DNA of 32,265 nucleotides from an uncultured Lachnospiraceae bacterium (GCA_949742505.1 CATJPU010000155.1:1-32265), one strand, 5' to 3'. Positions 1-8,799 are shown, counted from the first letter of the stretch. Program-made: numbers and translations. The notes: generated by a model not told the origin, from the letters alone.

Positions 1-261
1 CATTTCAGAGACGTTTTTAATGGAAGTGAAATTGCTGCTTACGTAGTCTTAGGAACGAAGGCATTCCTGAGTTTCTTAGACTACGTTGGCGGGAAGTTCA
101 CTGGAATGTTGTCTCGCCTTGCTCCGTATGTCGCAGTTTGCAGCCCAGTGCAGGCGGCGTGTAAACTGTAATCTGGACTGTAAAGGACACTATAACGATA
201 AGTAAAATCACACCTGTTAAGCATTCTCTTTTACTCCGAATACTTAACAGGTGCAATTTTT
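1..261 (+). ncRNA. Candidate structured non-coding RNA, possibly raiA-type
   Basis: No credible ORF lies here, but the stretch folds extensively on the + strand. Nested helices are 8-12 with 111-115, 25-30 with 97-102, and 41-49 with 78-86, capped by 51-55 with 64-68 around an 8-nt loop. A second domain pairs 134-139 with 163-168, and its loop CCAG (145-148) can pair with CTGG (173-176). Bases 1-6 also match 103-108, which would form a pseudoknot with the 8-12/111-115 helix. The stretch ends in a terminator (211-261), as expected of an independent RNA of roughly 200-260 nt. The 5' end and promoter may lie outside the window. It is not recognisable as tmRNA, RNase P RNA, SRP RNA or 6S RNA. A raiA-motif RNA is my best guess on size and host group only. 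The strand is inferred from the stronger T-tract. Confidence 0.5.
211..261 (+). terminator. Intrinsic terminator, probably bidirectional, between the ncRNA and fruA
   Basis: An 11-bp perfect stem joins CACCTGTTAAG (211-221) to CTTAACAGGTG (243-253) and is extended by ATTC/GAAT (223-226 with 238-241). TTTTT follows at 257-261 on the + strand. Read on the - strand the hairpin is followed by TGATTTTACTT, so it can also end the fruK-fruA transcript, whose stop codon lies 11 bases away. Confidence 0.8.
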
Positions 262-271
262 ATTCTTTCAT

Positions 272-2191
272 TTATTCTGCTTTTTTCTTAAGCACTCCCA
301 AAAGCGCCGCACTTATAATCGTTCCGACAATAAGCGCTACCACGTACATCAATGCATTTCCAACCACTGGGAACACGAAGATTCCGCCATGAGGCGCCAT
401 CAGAGTACATCCAAAGGCCATAGACAGAGCGCCTGCCACCGCCGAGCCTGCCACACAGGATGGAAGTACATGAAGCGGGTCTGCCGCTGCAAATGGAATC
501 GCGCCCTCTGTGATAAATGCAAGACCCATAATGAAGTTGGTCGGTCCGGATTCTCTCTCAGCCTTCGTAAATTTGTTCCTAAACAACAGCGTTGCAAGCG
601 CAATTCCGCATGGAGGAACCATACCGCCAATCATAACTGCCGCCATAATGTCATAGTTGCCTGCTGCAATTGCTGCCGTACCGAATACATATGCCGCCTT
701 ATTGAACGGGCCTCCCATATCAATTGCCATCATTCCGCCAAGAATCAGACCTAAGATTATTTTGCTGGAACCGCTCATGCTCATCAGTCCGCTATTCATT
801 GCTCCGTTAATCGCACCCATTACTGGCTCTACAATGAACGTCATTAGAACTCCCATAATCAGAATACCAAACAGTGGATACAGGAGAACCGGCGCTATCT
901 TCTCTAAAGCGTCCGGAAGCTTCTCACACACTACAATCAACCCTTTGATAATATATCCTGCCGCAAATCCTGCCACCAGCGCGCCAAGGAAACCTGAGCT
1001 TCCGTTTGCCGCCATCATACCGCCTACAAAACCAACTGCCAGCGCCGGTCTGTCGCCGATTGCCATAGCGATAAATCCAGCCAGTACCGGAAGCATAAAT
1101 CCAAACGCCACGCCTCCAATATTCTTAAATAAAGCCGCAATCGGGGTAATCGTACCAAAATTCGCCCGTTCTGCCTCTGCAAGAGCATTCATATCTACGC
1201 AAAGTCCGTCAATCAGGAAAGCTATCGCAATCAGGATACCGCCGCCTACTACAAAGGGAAGCATATGGGATACTCCGTTCATAAGCTGCGTATAAATCTG
1301 ATGCCCCACTCCGCCGGACTTACTTCCGGCAGACTGTGTCTGAGCTGTGGCATTATCACTCTTAAATACCGGCACATCTCCCCGAATCACCCGGTCTACC
1401 AGCTGATCCGCCTTACTGATACCGTCGGAAACCTGGCAGACAATCACCTTTTTCCCGTTGAACCGGTCCATAGGAACCTGGGTATCCGCAGCAACGATAA
1501 TGCCGTCCGCTTCATCAATCTCCTTCGCTGTAAGCACATTCTTCGCTCCGCCGGAGCCCCTGGTCTCCACTTTTACGAAACATCCTTTTGCTTTGGCCGC
1601 TTTCTCAATTCCCTCCGCAGCCATATATGTATGGGCGATACCTGTCGGACATCCGGTAACCGCAAGAATCTTCACCTGCTTCTCCTCCGGCACTTCCGGC
1701 TCGCTTCCGCCAAACTGCTCGTTCAAATCCGGCCGGGCCTCGTCCGCCTTGTTAATAATTTCCATAAATTCATCTACAGAAGCCGCATTCTTCAGCGACT
1801 GTGTAAAATCATCATCCATCAGCATCATAGACAGCTTACTCAAAACTTCCAGATGAATATTGTCTTCCGTATCCGGAGCTGCAATCAGAAATAACAGGTC
1901 AACCGGTTCCCCGTCCAGGGAATCAAAATCCACGCCATCCTTAATTACCATAGCTGCCAGTCCCGGCCTGTCAACCGCGTTGCATTTGCCATGGGGAATT
2001 GCAATACCCATACCGATACCGGTGGTTCCTTCCTCTTCTCTCTTGTATACCTGCTTCCGGTATGCCTCCTGGTCATTAATTTTATCGCTGTCCTTCATCA
2101 GTGCAATCGCCTGATCTAACGCCTCCTGTTTATTCTTAGGCGCTCCATTCAGAGAAATACTTCTCTTATCCAGTAAGTCTGTGATTCTCAT
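272..2191 (-). CDS. fruA: PTS fructose transporter, fused EIIA-EIIB-EIIC
   Basis: This membrane permease imports fructose and phosphorylates it to fructose-1-phosphate using phosphate relayed from HPr. The 639-residue length is normal for the three-domain fusion. EIIA covers about residues 1-150 with the phosphoacceptor His67 in GIAIPHGK. EIIB spans about 172-275 with phospho-Cys181 in TGCPTGIAHTYMAAEG. The multi-helix EIIC runs from about 295 to the end. The start is supported by AGGAGG eight bases upstream of the ATG. The gene lies 120 bp downstream of fruK on the same strand with no terminator between, so the two form an operon read from the promoter near 3280. HPr and Enzyme I genes are not in the window. 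Confidence 0.96.
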   Translation of the reverse strand: MRITDLLDKRSISLNGAPKNKQEALDQAIALMKDSDKINDQEAYRKQVYKREEEGTTGIGMGIAIPHGKCNAVDRPGLAAMVIKDGVDFDSLDGEPVDLLFLIAAPDTEDNIHLEVLSKLSMMLMDDDFTQSLKNAASVDEFMEIINKADEARPDLNEQFGGSEPEVPEEKQVKILAVTGCPTGIAHTYMAAEGIEKAAKAKGCFVKVETRGSGGAKNVLTAKEIDEADGIIVAADTQVPMDRFNGKKVIVCQVSDGISKADQLVDRVIRGDVPVFKSDNATAQTQSAGSKSGGVGHQIYTQLMNGVSHMLPFVVGGGILIAIAFLIDGLCVDMNALAEAERANFGTITPIAALFKNIGGVAFGFMLPVLAGFIAMAIGDRPALAVGFVGGMMAANGSSGFLGALVAGFAAGYIIKGLIVVCEKLPDALEKIAPVLLYPLFGILIMGVLMTFIVEPVMGAINGAMNSGLMSMSGSSKIILGLILGGMMAIDMGGPFNKAAYVFGTAAIAAGNYDIMAAVMIGGMVPPCGIALATLLFRNKFTKAERESGPTNFIMGLAFITEGAIPFAAADPLHVLPSCVAGSAVAGALSMAFGCTLMAPHGGIFVFPVVGNALMYVVALIVGTIISAALLGVLKKKAE

Positions 2192-2311
2192 GTGTTCGTC
2201 CTCCTATCCCTTTCGCTTTCTCTCTCTTAAAACCTTAATTCCGCCGCTATATAACCTGACCTTCCCTTATTTCCAGACCGGCCGTATCCTGAAACTCTCT
2301 GCTCTCCCAGT

Positions 2312-3238
2312 CTATCTACGGACCCCTGGGGTACTGGTAACCTGACGGTATACCGCTTCAATCTCTTCTCTTGTTGCCAGATTCTCGGAAAATGCGCTTG
2401 CGCTTCCCGCTGAAACACCCATGCAAAACGCATATTCATAATCCTGTTTCTCCATCCAGCCTGCCATAAATCCTGCCACCATAGAATCTCCCGCACCTAC
2501 GCCGTTAACCAGTTTCCCCTTCGGCGCCGGCGCAAGGTGTACTTCCCCATTTCCATCAATGAGTACTGCTCCCTCGCCTGCCATAGAGATGAGAACATTC
2601 ACTGCTCCCCGCTCCTGAAGCTTCTTGCCATAAAGAACTACATCCTCTCTGCTCTTAAGCTCTATGCCAAATATCTCTCCCAGTTCATGGTTATTCGGTT
2701 TCACCAGGAATGGATGATATTCCAGTACATTCATGAGCAAATCTTTGGTTGCATCCACCACAATCTGAACACCGCGCCCCTTCAGCAATTCCATAATCTT
2801 CTGATATGCATCGTCAGACATCGTTGCCGGGATACTGCCTGAAAGAAACAGCACATCTCCCTCTCTCAGTCCGTCCAGCCGCTTCATCAATTCCTCTACC
2901 TTTGCTTTGCTGATATCAGGACCCATACCGTTAATCTCTGTTCCGTCAATGGACTTTAGCTTCAGGTTAATCCGCGAAATTCCTTCCTCAATCCGAATGA
3001 ATCCGTTCTTCACGCCCATTTCCTTCAGTCTTCGGATAATCTCGTCTCCGGTAAATCCAGCCACAAAGCCAAGGGCTGTACTCTCAATGCCAAGATTCAT
3101 CAGCACTGTTGAAACATTAATTCCCTTTCCTCCCGGAAGCATCAGCTCCGAACTGGTGCGGTTCGTGAGTCCGAGCCTGAAATCTTCCACCGATACAATG
3201 TAGTCAAGGGATGGATTAAAAGTAACCGTATAAATCAT
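2312..3238 (-). CDS. fruK: 1-phosphofructokinase
   Basis: FruK phosphorylates fructose-1-phosphate, the FruA product, to fructose-1,6-bisphosphate. It is a PfkB/ribokinase-family enzyme of 308 residues, a typical length. The substrate-side GGKG is at 37-40 and the C-terminal signature GVGAGD ends in the catalytic base Asp251. The start is supported by AGGAGGG six bases upstream. It is the first gene of the fruK-fruA operon. The DeoR-type fruR gene that often precedes fruK is absent here; the upstream gene encodes an acetyltransferase. Tagatose-6-phosphate kinase would be the alternative within this family, but adjacency to fructose-specific FruA favours FruK. Confidence 0.95.
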   Translation of the reverse strand: MIYTVTFNPSLDYIVSVEDFRLGLTNRTSSELMLPGGKGINVSTVLMNLGIESTALGFVAGFTGDEIIRRLKEMGVKNGFIRIEEGISRINLKLKSIDGTEINGMGPDISKAKVEELMKRLDGLREGDVLFLSGSIPATMSDDAYQKIMELLKGRGVQIVVDATKDLLMNVLEYHPFLVKPNNHELGEIFGIELKSREDVVLYGKKLQERGAVNVLISMAGEGAVLIDGNGEVHLAPAPKGKLVNGVGAGDSMVAGFMAGWMEKQDYEYAFCMGVSAGSASAFSENLATREEIEAVYRQVTSTPGVRR

Positions 3239-3268
3239 CTTTTTCCCTCCTGTTTTCTTTCTGGTATT

Positions 3269-3297
3269 ACTATATCACCAAACTCATTTAAATTCAA
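3269..3297 (-). promoter_or_regulatory. Predicted sigma-A promoter of fruK-fruA
   Basis: On the - strand, -35 TTGAAT (3292-3297) is separated by 17 bp from -10 TATAGT (3269-3274). Transcription would start near 3262, giving a leader of about 25 nt before the fruK ATG. Confidence 0.7.
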
Positions 3298-3357
3298 TCA
3301 TACTTTTTCACAAAAATTCAAACTCGTTTTAGTTGATTTTGCACAAATTTAAATTTA

Positions 3358-3382
3358 TTTGACTGATTTTGATTGATTTGAT
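3358..3382. promoter_or_regulatory. Phased TTTGA repeats upstream of fruK, candidate operator
   Basis: Three copies of TTTGA start at 3358, 3368 and 3377, about one helical turn apart, and a related TTGATTTT lies at 3333-3340. They are 60-90 bp upstream of the fruK -35 box. Helically phased direct repeats of this sort are used by DeoR-family sugar regulators such as FruR, so an activator or operator site is plausible. The A/T-rich background makes chance repeats possible. Confidence 0.35.
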
Positions 3383-3591
3383 GTATATTTCTTCTTCGCG
3401 CCAGTATGCATCCGCAGAGCCTATCCCCCAATTGCTTTCTGCAGGATGCCGTCCCGATTTGCATCAGATTTTATGCTGGATTTGAAAGGCGCAGCAGGCT
3501 GCATTGACCGAATTCATCGTAAAATCCGGTGTGAAGCGGGGCGGCACACCAAAAGCATTCCTTGCAGAGATTGCAGGAATGAATTTTCAAT
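3383..3591. other. Non-coding, hairpin-rich spacer with a possible gene remnant
   Basis: This is the middle of the 412-bp spacer 3239-3650. It holds several short inverted repeats: GCAGC/GCTGC near 3488-3502, GGTGTG/CACACC near 3528-3550, and CATTCC-TGCA/TGCA-GGAATG near 3555-3581. One + strand frame between stop codons in the right half (about 3480-3594) encodes roughly 35 residues of protein-like composition ending FLAEIAGMNFQ, with no start codon or ribosome binding site. I do not recognise it. It could be a decayed gene end or only repeats. Confidence 0.25.
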
Positions 3592-3638
3592 AAAAAAAGA
3601 ACCGCCTGCCGGATTATTTTACATCCTGACAGTGGTTC
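3592..3638 (-). terminator. Intrinsic terminator of the acetyltransferase gene
   Basis: On the - strand a long stem pairs 3632-3638 with 3599-3605, with further pairing inside, and is followed by seven T residues (A-run 3592-3598 on +). It lies 13 bp downstream of the acetyltransferase stop codon. Confidence 0.85.
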
Positions 3639-3650
3639 AAAATGTCTGTT

Positions 3651-4286
3651 TCACTCTAGAAATGAATGACTCATAATATAAAATTCTTCCTGACTCGGCT
3701 GGTACTTTTTCTCCATCCGTTCCAGCTTCTCATCGAATGCAGCGGCGTCCTCTTCGCTGACCGTCATTACAGGGCTGTCATGGTAATACCGCCGTTTCCC
3801 GTCAAGAGCTCCCGGAATTAATTCCTTTACCAGCATTGCTGCAGGAAATTTATCGCCTTCCAGACAGATATTATATTTCTTACAACTTTTAAATCCGCTG
3901 GATACATAGTTCATCGGCGTTCCAAATATTACAATCACGTCATAGCCAAGAGAAACTGCCTTTTCAAAGGAATGCTGCATCAGCCTCTTTCCATATCCTT
4001 TTCGCTGATGCTCCGGCGCAATACTAACAGGCCCGAATGTTATAATCTGCTTCTGCCCTCCATCGTCATCCGTCAGCCATGACTTCGTATACATAATATT
4101 GCCGATAACCTCTCCGTCTGCCTCCATAACAAAATCAAGTTCCGGAATAAAATCCTTGTGGCTGCGCATTACATTCACGAGGTAATGCTCAGTACATCCC
4201 GGAATATACATATTGTAAAACGCTTCCCGGGTAATCCGCTCAACAGTCTGATAATCTTTCTCTTCTTCATTTCTTATAATAATCAT
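3651..4286 (-). CDS. GNAT-family N-acetyltransferase
   Basis: A predicted soluble acetyl-CoA-dependent acyltransferase of 211 residues with unknown acceptor. The acetyl-CoA pyrophosphate loop PEHQRKGYGKRL (91-102) follows the strand FGPVSIA, the classical GNAT motif A. A later segment reading FGTPMNYVSSGFKSC (121-135) fits the motif B region. The purine-rich AGAGGAAGAGG directly precedes the ATG. It follows the hybrid histidine kinase gene by 83 bp on the same strand without a visible terminator, so co-transcription is likely, and it has its own terminator downstream. It is close to the YhbS/Eis-like group by general pattern; the substrate cannot be assigned. Confidence 0.85.
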   Translation of the reverse strand: MIIIRNEEEKDYQTVERITREAFYNMYIPGCTEHYLVNVMRSHKDFIPELDFVMEADGEVIGNIMYTKSWLTDDDGGQKQIITFGPVSIAPEHQRKGYGKRLMQHSFEKAVSLGYDVIVIFGTPMNYVSSGFKSCKKYNICLEGDKFPAAMLVKELIPGALDGKRRYYHDSPVMTVSEEDAAAFDEKLERMEKKYQPSQEEFYIMSHSFLE

Positions 4287-4369
4287 ATCCTCTTCCTCTG
4301 TTCACTGCATCTTTCTGATTCCCCTCTTTCCAACTCCTGTTATCTGCGCAGCCCACTCGCCGGTACCTG

Positions 4370-6484
4370 CTATAAATGCTTCAGAATCTCATTCAGTTTA
4401 TCCATCTCTATCGGTTTCCCAATATGCCCGTTCATTCCCGCTTTAAGCGCCTGATTCTTATCTTCATCAAATGCATTTGCAGTCATTGCATAAATAGGAA
4501 TACCGGAATGAACATCCTCTTCTAACGCTCTTATCCTTCTTGCCGCTTCATAGCCGTCCATCTTCGGCATCTGAATATCCATTAAGATTAGATCATAGGT
4601 TCCCGGCGGCGACGACTTCACCTTCTCAACTGCTACAGAGCCGTCGAACGCCGTATCCACCGTAAATCCTCTCTCTTCCAGAATCGCCATTGCTATTTCC
4701 TGATTCAGCTCGTTATCCTCTGCAAGAAGAACGGTTTTTCCCACGCCTATTTCCGCTAGTTCAGAAGACTCCTTTGCTGTATCCAGATATTTTGTCCCAG
4801 GCAAAGTCCCCTCGTTATGTACCTTATCCGGCAGCCGGAAATCCAGCGATATTACAAATTCACTCCCCTTTCCCACCTGGCTGTCCACCGATATGCTGCC
4901 TTTCATCATATCCACGATTCCCTTCGTGATTGCCATTCCAAGTCCGGTGCCCTGGATTCCGCTGACTGTGGACGTTCTTTCCCGTTCAAAGGGCTCAAAA
5001 ATGTATTTTATAAATTCCGGGCTCATGCCAATTCCGGTATCCTTTACCCGAAATTCATAAGACGCGCCTCCCGCAGGAGCATCCTTCTTCTCCGTAATAT
5101 GAAGCCGGACGCTTCCTTTCGGAGACGTGAATTTCAAAGCATTGCTAACCACATTCAATAATACCTGATGCAGCCGTTGTTTATCACAGATAAATCTCTC
5201 ATTTACAATATCCGTCGTTTCAATCCGGAAATCAATCTGTCCTGCTTTTACATCTGCCTGCACCATCGTTTCCAGGCCCTGAATAATATCCGAAAGCTCG
5301 CATTCCTTCTCTTCCAGCTGAACTTTTCCGCTTTCAATCCGACTCATATCCAGCACGCCGTTAATTAACGACAACAAGTGCTGACTTGCAGTCATAATCT
5401 TTGCCAGATAATCCTTTACCGCCTCTGTATTATCAATCCGGGAAGATGCAAGATTCGTAAATCCAATAATTGCATTCATAGGAGTCCGAATATCATGAGA
5501 CATGTTATTCAGGAAAATAGTCTTGGCCCGATTAGAGCGCTGCGCATGTTCCAGCGCCTCCTCCAACAGCTGCCTCTGTTCCTGCAGTTCATGATCTTTC
5601 TTCGTTCCTTCCGTAATATCAACAAACATTCCGGTAAAGGAAATCGGAGTCCCATCCTCCTGCCTTGAGAGTTTTCCTGTGGTACGGAACCACCGGTAAC
5701 CCCTGTCCTTTGTAAACAGTCTGTATTTTACATCGTAAATCTTCTTCCCTGTATAATCTGCAATCGTACGGTAATATTCATCCAGGACATGTGTTTTCTC
5801 CTCTTCATGAAGAAGGTCCGACCACGACTCCAGTCTATTCGGAAATTCTTCCTCATCCTTATAGCCGATCATCCTCCGAAATTCGTCGCTCCAGAACACT
5901 CTCTCCATCCTGCCCTGTTCGTCAAATTCCATGCTCCACATACCGGATTCCAGAATCTCATGTACAATCCTAAGAGACGTCGTCTCATGTTCCAGTTCCT
6001 TCAAGGCTTCTCTTTTTTCCTGCAGAAGCGCCTCCACCTCCGCCGCCTTCTGCATCTTTAAATATCTCTCGGTTGCATCCTCCAGGAACACATAGAACAC
6101 ATCCCCATAGGTTTCCGTAGTAACAAAATGTCCATAATCCTCAACCCAGCTGACCGTTCCGTCTTTCCGGATAATACGGTATTCTACGTAATCAAGATTA
6201 TTATCATCCATTGCAATCTGATATGCAATACTCTCCTCAACCATCTTCAAATCATCCGGATGAACCAACCCGCTAAATGTATAACCTGTAAATTCTTTAA
6301 ATTCTTCCAGCGTCTCACAGCCATACAGATGAACCAGCGCCTGATTTGCATAGATGAGTTCTTTATCACCATCTGCATGATAGACAAAAAACACCCCTGG
6401 CATCCCCATTGTAATCTGCTCTATAATAGGAAATGTCTCTTCATTCAGAATTAAAAGCAGGTCTTCTTTCCCTTGCATCTTCAT
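4370..6484 (-). CDS. PAS-containing hybrid sensor histidine kinase / response regulator
   Basis: A 704-residue phosphorelay protein with no membrane segment, so it probably senses a cytosolic signal. Domains in order: PAS about 25-140 ([11 protein letters not shown]), a short coiled coil about 140-175, a second PAS_3-type domain about 178-295, HisKA with phosphoacceptor His330 in [15 protein letters not shown], and HATPase with N-box Asn448, KDTGIGM (481-487) and GTGLGMAIT (512-520). A C-terminal receiver has acidic pocket ED (589-590), phosphoacceptor Asp636 in DIQMPKMDG, Thr668 and Lys690. No DNA-binding output domain is present, so phosphate must pass to an unseen partner (HPt or another regulator) or the receiver acts in cis. 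It is transcribed divergently from the MATE gene. GTGAGG lies upstream of the chosen ATG. Confidence 0.92.
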   Translation of the reverse strand: MKMQGKEDLLLILNEETFPIIEQITMGMPGVFFVYHADGDKELIYANQALVHLYGCETLEEFKEFTGYTFSGLVHPDDLKMVEESIAYQIAMDDNNLDYVEYRIIRKDGTVSWVEDYGHFVTTETYGDVFYVFLEDATERYLKMQKAAEVEALLQEKREALKELEHETTSLRIVHEILESGMWSMEFDEQGRMERVFWSDEFRRMIGYKDEEEFPNRLESWSDLLHEEEKTHVLDEYYRTIADYTGKKIYDVKYRLFTKDRGYRWFRTTGKLSRQEDGTPISFTGMFVDITEGTKKDHELQEQRQLLEEALEHAQRSNRAKTIFLNNMSHDIRTPMNAIIGFTNLASSRIDNTEAVKDYLAKIMTASQHLLSLINGVLDMSRIESGKVQLEEKECELSDIIQGLETMVQADVKAGQIDFRIETTDIVNERFICDKQRLHQVLLNVVSNALKFTSPKGSVRLHITEKKDAPAGGASYEFRVKDTGIGMSPEFIKYIFEPFERERTSTVSGIQGTGLGMAITKGIVDMMKGSISVDSQVGKGSEFVISLDFRLPDKVHNEGTLPGTKYLDTAKESSELAEIGVGKTVLLAEDNELNQEIAMAILEERGFTVDTAFDGSVAVEKVKSSPPGTYDLILMDIQMPKMDGYEAARRIRALEEDVHSGIPIYAMTANAFDEDKNQALKAGMNGHIGKPIEMDKLNEILKHL

Positions 6485-6596
6485 TATCTATACCTCACTT
6501 TATATTATAAGTTCATCCGTCTGTAATAGCCGGTAAATAATCACTCATATCTATTCTATCATAAACAAAAGACCTTGTGGGAAAAGATTACAAAAA

Positions 6597-6625
6597 TTGA
6601 CTTCTATTCTGTCTCCTGTTATAAT
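6597..6625 (+). promoter_or_regulatory. Strong sigma-A promoter for the MATE gene
   Basis: -35 TTGACT (6597-6602), a 17-bp spacer and a perfect -10 TATAAT (6620-6625). Transcription would start near 6632, leaving an 80-nt leader that contains the dispersed repeat at 6645-6671. Confidence 0.75.
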
Positions 6626-6644
6626 CAGTGTTGCGATTTTCAAG

Positions 6645-6671
6645 CCTTACCGGACGAAATCCGCCTGCCTG
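6645..6671 (+). repeat. Dispersed 27-bp intergenic repeat, copy 1
   Basis: It begins CCTTACCGGACGAAATCCG and continues CCTGCCTG. It matches 25 of 27 bases with 28698-28724; the two differences are C/T and A/G transitions. The core CGGA-CGAAA-TCCG can form a small hairpin. This copy lies in the predicted 5' leader of the MATE gene. Confidence 0.6.
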
Positions 6672-6711
6672 CCGTGCATGTAGTATGATAATATATATTT
6701 TCGGGTGATAT

Positions 6712-8049
6712 ATGATGAATTTGAATTTAACGAAAGGCCCTGTTATGCCGTCTATGCTTTTGTTTGCAGTTCCTATGATTCTGGGGAATCTTCTGCAGCA
6801 GTGTTATAATATTGCAGATACCCTGATTGTAGGAAAATATCTAGGGACCGACGCTCTGGCTGCCGTAGGCTCTTCTTTCACACTAATGACTTTTTTAACC
6901 TCTATCCTGTTGGGCCTCTGTATGGGCAGCGGCGCAGTATTTTCTATCCGGTTCGGCAAACAAGACGAAGAGGGCTTAAAAGAGGGCATCCTTGCATCCT
7001 TTTTTCTCATAGCAGGAATTACGATTCTGCTGAATCTTCTGGCTTTCCTCTCCCTGAACCATATCCGCACTTTCCTTCAGGTACCGGCAGAAGTATGGGA
7101 ATCGATGCGAAAATATCTGATTGTGATTTTTGGCGGTATTACCGCTACGTTTCTCTATAATTATTTTGCATCCTTCCTGCGGGCAGTCGGCAATTCGGTT
7201 GTACCCTTAATCTTTCTCGCCGTATGCGCCCTTTTCAATATTGTTCTGGATTTGTTCTTTGTACTCGTATTAAAACGCGGCGTAGCCGGCGCGGCAGAAG
7301 CTACCATTATCTCCCAATACATATCCGGTATCGGTATCGCCCTCTATTCATTTCTCAGATGTCCCCAGTTTAGCGGTATTTTCAGAAACTGCCGCATTCG
7401 GTGGGAATGCATAAAAGAAATTGCGAATTTTTCTGTGATGACCTGTATCCAACAGTCTGTAATGAATTTAGGCATCCTGATGGTACAGGGACTGGTTAAC
7501 AGCTTCGGCGCAGGAATTATGGCTGCATTTGCAGCAGCAGTGAAAATCGACGCCTTTGCCTACATGCCGGTACAAGACTTTGGCAATGCATTTTCCACAT
7601 TTATTGCACAGAATTACGGCGCAGGAAATAAAGAACGGATTCAAAAGGGATTAAAGGGAGCCATTCTGGTTTCCTTCCTTTTCTGTATTATAATATCCAG
7701 CACAGTATGGATATTTGCACGTCCATTAATGGAATTATTCATAAATAAAAGTGAAACCCAAATTATTATGGAAGGAATCCGATATCTCCATATCGAGGGA
7801 GCCTTTTACTGGGGAATCGGCAGCCTTTTCCTATTATATGGTCTGTACCGGGCCATTGCAATCCCATCCATGTCTGTGGTTCTTACCGTAATATCTCTGG
7901 GTACCCGGGTTGGGCTCGCTTATCTTCTCTCCGCTGTGCCTGCCATCGGCGTCGCTGGAATCTGGTGGGCAATTCCGATTGGGTGGATTCTGGCAGATAC
8001 GGTAGGAATCCTCTATTATCGCAAACTGGTATGTCCAATTCTTATATAA
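6712..8049 (+). CDS. MATE-family efflux transporter
   Basis: An inner-membrane Na+ or H+ coupled exporter for drugs or metabolites. The 445 residues are almost entirely hydrophobic helices, consistent with the usual 12 segments in two MatE repeats. The first repeat starts with GNLLQQCYNIADTLIVGKYLG, the hallmark N-terminal motif of the NorM/DinF-like bacterial families. Two ATGs stand in tandem (6712 and 6715); GGGTGAT at 6703-6709 suits either. It is transcribed from the promoter at 6597-6625 and followed 73 bp later by an ECF S component on the same strand. Substrate unknown. It differs clearly from the second MATE protein at 21477-22826. Confidence 0.93.
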   Translation: MMNLNLTKGPVMPSMLLFAVPMILGNLLQQCYNIADTLIVGKYLGTDALAAVGSSFTLMTFLTSILLGLCMGSGAVFSIRFGKQDEEGLKEGILASFFLIAGITILLNLLAFLSLNHIRTFLQVPAEVWESMRKYLIVIFGGITATFLYNYFASFLRAVGNSVVPLIFLAVCALFNIVLDLFFVLVLKRGVAGAAEATIISQYISGIGIALYSFLRCPQFSGIFRNCRIRWECIKEIANFSVMTCIQQSVMNLGILMVQGLVNSFGAGIMAAFAAAVKIDAFAYMPVQDFGNAFSTFIAQNYGAGNKERIQKGLKGAILVSFLFCIIISSTVWIFARPLMELFINKSETQIIMEGIRYLHIEGAFYWGIGSLFLLYGLYRAIAIPSMSVVLTVISLGTRVGLAYLLSAVPAIGVAGIWWAIPIGWILADTVGILYYRKLVCPILI

Positions 8050-8122
8050 TTGGCTCTTTATTCCAATCCACTCTGGTAGTAAAGTAGGTTATGGCAAATG
8101 AAAAAAGAAAGAGGGGTTTAAT

Positions 8123-8659
8123 ATGAACACAAATCTAAAAAAACTTGTAATGTCAGCACTATTTGCAGCGCTTGCATGCGTCGCTACCATGTCTATCCGG
8201 ATACCGACTCCAGGAACCGGCGGATACATTCATCCGGGAGACGCCATTGTCATTCTGTCAGGTATTGTCCTGGGTCCTGTGTGGGGGCTGCTCGCAGGCG
8301 GCATTGGCTCTGCTCTGGCCGACCTGCTTGGAGGTTATTTCATCTATGTGCCGATTACATTTGTCATTAAGGGGCTGGTTGCTCTGACTGCCGGATTAAT
8401 CTACCAGAAAATGAACGCCACAAAAAAAAGCCGCTATACAGCGATAGTTCTTGGCGGTGTCGTTGATATTCTATTTGTAGCAGGAGGATATTTTCTGTGC
8501 GAAGTGATGATGTACGGCATGTCGGCAGCCGCCAGTATTCCGGCCAATCTGATTCAGGGAGTCAGCGGACTCATCATTGCTGTGGTGCTGTACCCGGTGC
8601 TGATAGCCATCCCGGATATTAACCAGATGGCGCTGCGCAAGGAGGCCCGCACATCATAG
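8123..8659 (+). CDS. ECF transporter S component (substrate-binding membrane subunit)
   Basis: A 178-residue integral membrane protein with about six helices, the size of energy-coupling-factor S subunits, which capture a vitamin or similar molecule and dock onto a shared EcfT-EcfAA' module. The N-terminal MSALFAALACVATMSIRIP and the following GGYIHPGDAIVILSGIVLGP are typical of the Pfam ECF-ribofla_trS (formerly DUF1393) group. The conserved early helix that contacts EcfT is plausible from the alanine-rich start. AGAGGGG precedes the ATG. No EcfA or EcfT gene is in the window and no riboswitch is visible in the 73-bp gap upstream, so the ligand cannot be named. Confidence 0.85.
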   Translation: MNTNLKKLVMSALFAALACVATMSIRIPTPGTGGYIHPGDAIVILSGIVLGPVWGLLAGGIGSALADLLGGYFIYVPITFVIKGLVALTAGLIYQKMNATKKSRYTAIVLGGVVDILFVAGGYFLCEVMMYGMSAAASIPANLIQGVSGLIIAVVLYPVLIAIPDINQMALRKEARTS

Positions 8660-8676
8660 TGAGTTTAAACAACTCA

Positions 8677-8762
8677 TCATTCGCTCCATTTCCTTAGAGC
8701 GTGTCTGGTATAGCATTGCATAATCAACAGTGAGTCATGCACTGCTGTACCAGAGTGAATGA
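8677..8762. repeat. Large imperfect palindrome between convergent genes
   Basis: Ten bases TCATTCGCTC (8677-8686) pair with GAGTGAATGA (8753-8762), with one G-T wobble. Inside, TCTGGTA-AGCA-TGCA (8704-8720) mirrors TGCA-TGCT-TACCAGA (8738-8754) with single mismatches, around a 17-nt loop. GAGC (8697-8700) can instead pair with GCTC at 8683-8686. GAGTT/AACTC (8661-8675) forms a small adjacent hairpin. There is no T-run directly after it on either strand, so it is not a simple terminator. It resembles a small palindromic mobile repeat or a structured transcript end. Confidence 0.55.
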
Positions 8763-8799
8763 AATCGCCTTTTAGTCATGTATGCCGCACATCTTCCGT

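Noticed and set aside
657..1295. Open frame of 212 codons on the + strand opposite fruA
   Set aside because: It is antisense to a clearly coding, family-matched fruA. Its proline- and isoleucine-rich composition is typical of a shadow frame, and it has no ribosome binding site.
8050..8122. Vitamin riboswitch upstream of the ECF S component
   Set aside because: The 73-bp gap is too short and has no conserved riboswitch core; it contains only a ribosome binding site and A/T-rich sequence.
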